Shown here: in pieces, positions 58,159 through 64,000 of the stretch
Position numbering within the stretch: position 1 is the stretch's first letter
Layout: the number at the start of each line of letters is the position of its first letter
Origin: Antilocapra americana
Taxonomy: Eukaryota; Chordata; Mammalia; Artiodactyla; Antilocapridae
Direction of reading: 5' to 3'
DNA: 64,000 bases
Assembly (NCBI GenBank): GCA_007570785.1
Contig: ML660774.1
Location: 3,198,201-3,262,200, forward strand
Notes under the pieces: generated by a model
What the model was told of the DNA's origin: nothing
The model's input: only the letters and a program-made list of their open reading frames with translations
The model's database searches: none
Made by a program: the position numbers and the translations under genes

Positions 58159-59795
58159 TGCCCTAATAAATAAAGGACAGAAATGATATGGACCTAACAA
58201 AAGTAGAAGATATTAAGAAGAGGTGGCAAGAATACACAGAAGACTATACAATAAAGGTCTTCCCAACCCAGATAACCACAATGGTGTGACTGCTCACCTT
58301 GAGACAGACACCCTGGAATGGGAAGTCAAGTGGGCCTTAGGAAGAATCACTACGAATAAAGCTAGTGGAGATGATGGAATTCCAGTTGAGTTATTTCAAA
58401 TCCAAAAGATGATGCTGTGAAAGTGCTTCATTCCGAATGCCAGCAAATTTTTAATACTCAAAAGTGGCCACAGGACTGGAAAAGGTCAGTTTTCATCCCG
58501 GTCCCAAAGAAGGGCAATGGAAGGAATGTTCGAACTACCACACAATTGCACTCATCTCATGCACTAGCAAAGTAATACTCAAAATTCTCCAAGCCAGGTT
58601 TCAACAGCACATGAACCATGAACTTCCAGATGTTCAAGCTAGATTTTTTAGCCAGAGGAACCAGACATCAAATTGCCAACATCCATTGGATCATCCAAAA
58701 AGCAAGAGAGTTCCAGAAAACATCTACTTCTGCTTTAGTGATTATGCCAAAGCCTTTAACTATGTGGATCGCAATAAACTGTGGAAAATTCTGAAGGAGA
58801 CAGAAATAGCAATCCACCTGACCTGCCTCCTGAGAAATTTGTATGCAGGTCAGGAAGCAACATTGAACAGACTGGTTCCAAATAGGGAAAGGAGTACATC
58901 AAGGTTGAATATTTTCACCCTGCTTATTTAACTTATATGCAGAGTACATCATGAGAAACGACAGGCTGGATGAAGCACAGATTGGAATTAAGAGTGCCAG
59001 GAAAAATATCAATAACCTCAGATATACACCACTCTTATGGAAGAAAGCAAAGAACTAAAGATCCTCTCGATGAACGTGAAAGAGGTGAGTGAAAAAGCTG
59101 GCTTAAAACTCAGCATTCAAAAAACAAAGATCATGGCATCTGCATCCCATCACTCTGTGGCCAATAGATGGGGAAACATTGGAAACAGCGACAGACTTTA
59201 TTTTGGGGGCTCCAAAATCACTGCAGATGGTGACTGCAGCCATGAAATTAAAAGATGCTTGCTCCTTGGAAGAAAAGTTATGACCAACCTAGACAGCATT
59301 TTAAAAAGCAGAGACATTACTTTGCCAAAAAATGTCTACCTAGTCAAAGCTATGGTTTTTCCAGTAGTCTATGGATGTGAGAGTTGGACTGTAAAGACAG
59401 CTGAGCACCGAAGAATTAATGCTTTTGAACTGTGGTGTTGGAGAAGACTCTTGAGTATTCCTTGAACTACAAGGGAATCAAACCAATCAATCCTAAAAGA
59501 AATTAGTCCTGAATAGTCATTGGAAGGACTGATGCTGAAGCTGAAACTGCAATATTTTGGCCACCTGATGCAAAGAACGGACTTATTTGAAAAGACTCTG
59601 ATGATGGGAAAGTTTTCAGGCAGGAGGAGAAGGGGAGGACAGAAGACAAAATGGTTTGATGGCATCACCGACTCAATGGACACGAGTTTTAGCAAGCTTT
59701 GGGAGTTGGTGATGGACAGGGAAGCCTGGCATGTTGTATTCCATGGGGTTTCAAAGAGTCAGACATGACTGAGCGACTGAACTGAACTGAAATAA
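58159..59795 (+). mobile_element. BovB LINE, 5'-truncated, sense
   Basis: About 1.64 kb: linker ('aataaataaaggacagaaat'), RT, C-terminal region and the 3' end 'gagcgactgaactgaactga' near 59770-59790. No inversion and no nested insertion. It begins in BovB at almost the same place as the right end of 42667-44316. Confidence 0.94.
58223..59768 (+). pseudogene. BovB RT pseudogene with active-site deletion
   Basis: Plus-strand frames at 58223-58420 (linker, LGRITTNKASGDDGIPVELF), 58464-58931 (RT start to motif A, FSDYAKAFNYVD, and LLRNLYAGQEA), 59037-59465 and 59520-59768 (C-terminal region). At about 59025 the usual 'gatatgcagatgacacca' reads 'gatatacacca'. This 7-nt deletion removes the catalytic aspartates of YADD and shifts the frame. 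Further breaks lie near 58430 and 58930. The copy is catalytically dead regardless of the other lesions. Confidence 0.9.
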
Positions 59796-60390
59796 TGGAA
59801 TTAACTTATTACAAAAATAGTATCATGTGTTGCAACATGCTTGTTCTAGACAATTTATTCTCATTAAAAATAGTTATTGCAGTAATAAGGAAAGAAATTA
59901 AAAGACTGTAAAACTTATGAGGTTATTAGTCCTCAGAAAAATAATGCACTGAATAAGAGTATTTAGAAAGCCGTAAGTTGGTCTTCCTTGGTCTCCTTCT
60001 TTGCTTCTACAAGCATCTCTCTTCAGTTAGCCAATCTTTTTTCTTCTTCCTGCTCCAGTGCTTAATGATACTCCAGTTGCACCCCATCAGCGTCTGCCTT
60101 TGGACTTTATGTGTCTTCATACCCACAATACCTATGACAATTTTTAGAGTTCCTTCAAAACTAGAAAGCAAAAGTGCTACCTTATTAGCTGGGTGTGGCT
60201 GAGAGACTCTCATCAAGTTCTTAATAACACATTTATATATGCCATCGTACTGGAGAGAATGCCCACCTATTAGGATTACTTCAGTTTCTCTGATGCAAGG
60301 CTAAGTGGTTTTTTTTTTTTTTGCTGTTGTGGCTGTTGTTGTTGTCTGTCGGTAGGAGAAGAGGGGATTAATTAAGGAAAATTATAAACA
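59796..60390. other. Single-copy-looking interval with T-run
   Basis: A T-run at about 60309-60322 followed by 'gctgttgttgttgtctg' near 60335. Overlapping short frames on both strands near 60000-60215 have no recognisable domain. Confidence 0.4.
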
Positions 60391-60610
60391 TGAGGCTTCC
60401 CTGGTGACTTGGATGGTAAAGAATCTGCCTGCAATGCAGAAGACCCAGATTCAATCCTTGCATTGGGAGGATCCCCTGGAGAATGGAATGAAAACCCACT
60501 ACAGTTTTCTTGCCTGGAGAATTTCCATGGACAGAGGAAAATAGTGGGCTACAGTCCATGGAGTTGCAAAGAGTCAGACACAACTGAGCAACGAACACTT
60601 TCATAAACAT
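60384..60610 (+). mobile_element. Bov-tA SINE with target duplication ATAAACAT
   Basis: Element about 60391-60602: 'aggcttccctggtgacttgg' head, 'tcaatccttgcattgggagg', the 'ttgcctggagaatttccatg' body and 'gagtcagacacaactgagca' end. The 8-mer ataaacat occurs at 60384-60391 and 60603-60610. Confidence 0.93.
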
Positions 60611-61104
60611 TTAATGCTACATTTATAGAGGCTTTAAAAGCGTAGATATAAAAGACAAAATACCAGGTGGGCAGAACTATTTTTGCCTGCACAATATTTA
60701 AAAATGAATGGTTGAGTGTCATGAACTAAACGTGGCTTTTGTGGTCCCACACACCCCTCTAGCCTTCTGGGCCTATTTGTGTGACTGTCCAGTACATGAT
60801 GATGCATGAGTGTGTAACCTCTAACACAAACCTATTTTCTCACATATAAAGATGAGACTTCTTTGTCTAGCTTAAAATGTATTGATTTAAAATTTAACAA
60901 GAAAGAAAAAAATAAACAAATAATGTATGTCTATAACAAATTGTATCTGGTGAAGACAGGAACTTTGGGATCACTTTTCTTCAGATTCACTGTCTATATG
61001 AATGAAGCTATTTGAAAAATGAACTCTGTTTTCATTTTTCCCCCTTTTTTGTCTTACTGCAGTGTTGGTATGTAGCTAACCTAAAATAATCATTCTAGAT
61101 AATG
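60611..61104. other. AT-rich interval, nothing recognised
   Basis: No gene or repeat identified. Confidence 0.4.
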
Positions 61105-61401
61105 TGAAAGTCACTCACTCGTGTCCGACTTTTTGCAACCTCATGGATGCTACAGTCCACAGAATTCTCTAGGCCAGAATACTGGAGGGGGTGGCCTTTC
61201 CCTTCTCCAGGGGATCTTCCCAATGCAGGGATTGAACCCAGGTCTCCCAGAATCTTTATCAGCTGAGCCACAAGGGAAGCCCAAGAGTACTGGAGTGTGT
61301 AGCCTATCCCTTCTCCAGTGGGTCTTCCCAACCCAGGAATCGAACCGGGGTCTCCTGCATTGCAGGCAGATTCTTTACCAGCTGAGCTACCAGGGAAGCC
61401 C
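61105..61401 (-). mobile_element. Bov-tA SINE, dimeric, antisense
   Basis: 'gtgaaagtcactcactcgtg' body end, first head ending 'cagctgagccacaagggaag', then a second head with a short body ('gagtactggagtgtgtagcc' to 'gagctaccagggaagccc'). Well preserved, including the B-box-like 'aatcgaaccggg'. The ORFs on both strands are SINE read-throughs. Confidence 0.94.
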
Positions 61402-62473
61402 ATACTTTGCCTTTATTAATTTCCATCTCAGTCCGGTTTGCAAAAGCTTCACTGTCTACATCCATTATGACAGTCAGAGTCAGGAGCTGGGTGAGACAAC
61501 AAGGCATAGAGTCTTGCGCTACAATTCAAGGGGGCACTCAGGCTCAGGTGCCCCCGGGCACATGTCTGATCCCTGGGAGTAAGTGCCTTCGTAAGTTTTG
61601 AACTCTGAGTTCTTCATTCTTAAGAAGGTATTTACATAATGTTACTTGCGGCAGTCATTACAAACCCATGATTTACCCATGTTAATATATTAAAATTAAC
61701 TTAGTTAAATTTATAATAATGTAACTAAAAGTTCTCAATTACAATACCAAAAATAAGTTCTGCTTATTCAGATGTAGTGATCTGAATCCTGTTTGTAAAC
61801 TATGTCAGTAATTGTGTTTCTGGGGATTTGTTTGTTTACAAAGGACTTTGTAAGATGCAAGGACACAAGAGTTACTATTTCACTTCTCTTCACCTTCTGT
61901 CATCCACTGTCATCCCTACTAGGATTTCTGCAGTAATTTGTGTCCATTGTGGAGGAGACACCATTGTCCTCAGGGCTTCATGGGACAGCCTATAGTTTTC
62001 TCTTACTATAAACTACAGATGGACCCATTTGTCACTTTGGACTGTATGATAGACAAGATTCTGCATTCTTCTGGAAGGTAGTCACAGTAGAGGCACAGGT
62101 GAGGGGCCTTTGTCAAGTTGGGGACAAGATTAGAAATGAGAATTGACTCCATTAGGACATATTTTTCTTTAGAATTACCAAAACAACCAGGGCCAACAAT
62201 GTTAGGTGACCAAAAACCTGGATTCTGAAGGTGGAGCAATTTTAGGGAAGTTTGAATATTACTATTGCCATGACTTCATAGGTACCCACATGATAATAAC
62301 ATGAGTTCATATAGGTTTCATTTTTAAAAATTATCCTAAGTTTTATCTTATCATTTATCTTTTGATGTTAAGAGCGAAATGCTTAGAATAATGTAGCTAC
62401 TTACTATGTTTTGTGGATTCTATTATTGAAGAGTTTCAACATTTAAAAGCTACACTGGAAAAAAGAAACATTT
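61402..62473. other. AT-rich interval, nothing recognised
   Basis: About 1 kb. A 77-codon minus frame at 62006-62239 has no domain features. Confidence 0.4.
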
Positions 62474-63020
62474 AAAAAAAATCTATTCGTCAGTTGATGG
62501 GCATCTAGGTTGCTTCCATGTCCTGGCTATTGTATAAGAAAGCTGTGGTATATATACACAATGGAATATTACTCAGCATTAAAAAAAAATTCATTTGAAG
62601 CAATTCTACTCAGATGGACGAAACTGGAGCCCATTATCCAGAGTGAAGTAAGCCAGAAGCAAAAACAACAATACAGTATATTAACACATATATATGGAAT
62701 TTAGAAAGACAGTAATGAGAACCCAACATGGGAGACAACAAAAGGAACGCAGATGTATAGAATAGACTTGTGGACTTTGTGGATGAGGGTAAGGGTGGGA
62801 TGAGATGGGAGAAGGGCATTGAAGCATGTTAATTGTCATGTGTCTAATCAATCGCCAGCCCAGGATTGATGCTCGGGACTGGTGCAGCGAGATTTCCCGG
62901 GGGGGAGGGAGGAGGGAGGGGGGTTCCGGAGGGGAAGCATATGTAAACCCATGGTGATATCATGACAATGTATGGCAAAAACAATAATAAAAAAAAAAAA
63001 AGAAAGAAAAAAAAAATCTA
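62474..63020 (+). mobile_element. Short L1_BT-like insertion with 5' inversion
   Basis: 62486-62535 is antisense L1 ('gtcagttgatgggcatctag', 'ccatgtcctggctattgta'). From 62536 the sequence is sense L1 ('taagaaagctgtggtatata') to the 3' UTR and an A-rich tail ending near 63008. In the L1 map the antisense piece lies immediately upstream of the sense piece. The 12-mer aaaaaaaatcta flanks the insertion (62474-62485 and 63009-63020), fitting an L1 endonuclease site. About 520 bp, with only the ORF2 C-terminal codons present (frame 62510-62704, ending LTHIYGI). Confidence 0.92.
62899..62935 (+). other. G-rich tract of L1 3' UTR (potential G-quadruplex)
   Basis: Runs of three to seven G with short A spacers ('gggagggaggagggaggggg' region). 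Corresponds to 37826-37859 in the other sense L1. Confidence 0.75.
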
Positions 63021-63515
63021 CAGGCTCAGTTCATTTGCATGAAAACTGAGGGAAAATCTATTTTCATCTCTTAAACAAAGATTATCTGGCACTCATTTTC
63101 TCCCAATTTGTCGAAAAAAATTTGATGACTAAGTATAACTGCTTGTGATAAAATAAGTGACTGCATTCAAAATTATCCTGAAAAATTCAGGTAGTCATTA
63201 GCAATTATTATTGGAGCACTCCTGGTGTATCACATGCTGGATACTATGAATTATCATTTATAAAATATTCTACTGAATATTCTCATGGTGAAAATTTACC
63301 ATTTTCTTTTCTAAATACTAATTTTTTAGAAAATTCCTTCTTTAAAATAAAATACAATTTGTTTTTAATCATTAATTATTTTCATTTGTTTTTAATCATA
63401 AATTATTTTAATTACCACTTAGAGCTATTAAAATGTATTATTTGATTTATATAGAAGAGTGTGTGTATGTAAAATAAATATAAGCTATAAAACATCATTT
63501 TGAAATGGCAACAAT
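63021..63515. other. AT-rich interval with small tandem duplication
   Basis: Low-GC DNA. A 27-bp step duplication at 63358-63411 is the only structure seen. No gene. Confidence 0.45.
63358..63411. repeat. 27-bp imperfect tandem duplication
   Basis: 'gtttttaatcattaattatt' at 63361 recurs as 'gtttttaatcataaattatt' at 63388, one mismatch over 20 bases. Confidence 0.8.
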
Positions 63516-64000
63516 GATTAACCCCTGAAATTAAGCAAGACCCCCTCCCACCCAGGCTGCCACATAACACTGAGCAGAGCTCTCTGTTCTCTGCAGTGGG
63601 TCCTTGTGGGTTATCCATTTTATATATAGCAGTGTGGACATGTCAGTATCAAACTCCATCTATCCCTTTCCCCCATCCCCACCCCCCACAACCATAAGTT
63701 CATTCTCTAAGTCTGTGAGTCTGTTTCTATTTCGTAAATAAGTTCATTTGTATTATTTCTTTTTGGATTCTATATGGGATGTCACAATATTTCTCCTTTT
63801 CAGTCTCAGTTACTTTACTCATTATGACAGTCTCTACATCCATCCATGTTGCTGCAAATGGCATTATTTCATTTTTTCAATGGTGGAATAATATTCCATT
63901 GTATATATGTGCCACAACTTCTTTATCCATTCCCCTGTTTATGGACATTTAGGTTGTTTTCACGCTTTGGCTATTGTAAACAGTGCTGCAATGAACACCG
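63516..64000 (-). mobile_element. Old L1 3' end, antisense, runs off the window
   Basis: 'cactgagcagagctctctgt', 'gtccttgtgggttatccatt', 'aagtctgtgagtctgtttct', 'ccatccatgttgctgcaaat', 'taatattccattgtatatat' and 'ggctattgtaaacagtgctg' are successive complements of an L1 3' UTR and ORF2 tail. The element continues beyond 64000. Confidence 0.9.

Noticed and set aside
637..59795. BovB and L1 repeats at regular intervals as a CRISPR-like or direct-repeat array
   Set aside because: Copies differ in length, orientation and truncation point, and the sequences are recognisable retrotransposons in a mammalian genome.

Overview
The window is repeat-rich DNA from a bovid ruminant (cattle, sheep, goat or a relative). 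The evidence is many copies of families characteristic of this group: the RTE-type LINE BovB, young bovid LINE-1 (L1_BT-like) and the SINEs Bov-tA and Bov-A2. I found no host protein-coding gene, no exon chain with plausible splice structure, and no tRNA, rRNA or other RNA gene. The longer open frames are all broken retrotransposon frames or chance frames in repeats. Family names come from my recognition of the sequences, not from a search.

Layout. 1-8830: a diverged head-to-tail array of a composite unit of about 1.6 kb (excluding later insertions). Each unit has a 220-260 bp block X, a GC-rich block Y, and an antisense piece of old L1. BovB, L1_BT and SINE insertions break it up. 8840-15240: old antisense L1 segments with inserted SINE, BovB and L1_BT, plus an isolated BovB 5' UTR fragment at 9991-10250. 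15241-26690: mostly AT-rich single-copy-looking DNA with few young insertions (Bov-A2 at 24718-24989, Bov-tA at 25914-26118). 26691-31265: old L1 segments, two very short L1 3' ends and an MLT1-like LTR. 31536-40090: the densest nest, where an inverted BovB was split by a 2.6 kb L1 and by a solo LTR with a 5 bp target duplication. 40091-52390: AT-rich DNA with three more BovB loci, SINEs and an old LTR. 52391-64000: AT-rich DNA, many Bov-tA copies, a 1.6 kb sense BovB, a short 5'-inverted L1, and an old L1 that runs off the window end.

There is no operon or pathway to describe. The main interest is retrotransposition mechanics. Three BovB copies and one L1 show the 5'-inversion architecture expected of twin priming. 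Two BovB loci carry an antisense BovB 3' end at the same internal junction. The array at the left edge is a repeat I could not match to a named satellite. BovB reverse-transcriptase frames are broken throughout, including a 7-nt deletion through the active-site box near 59025 and a YADD to YAND change near 35284.
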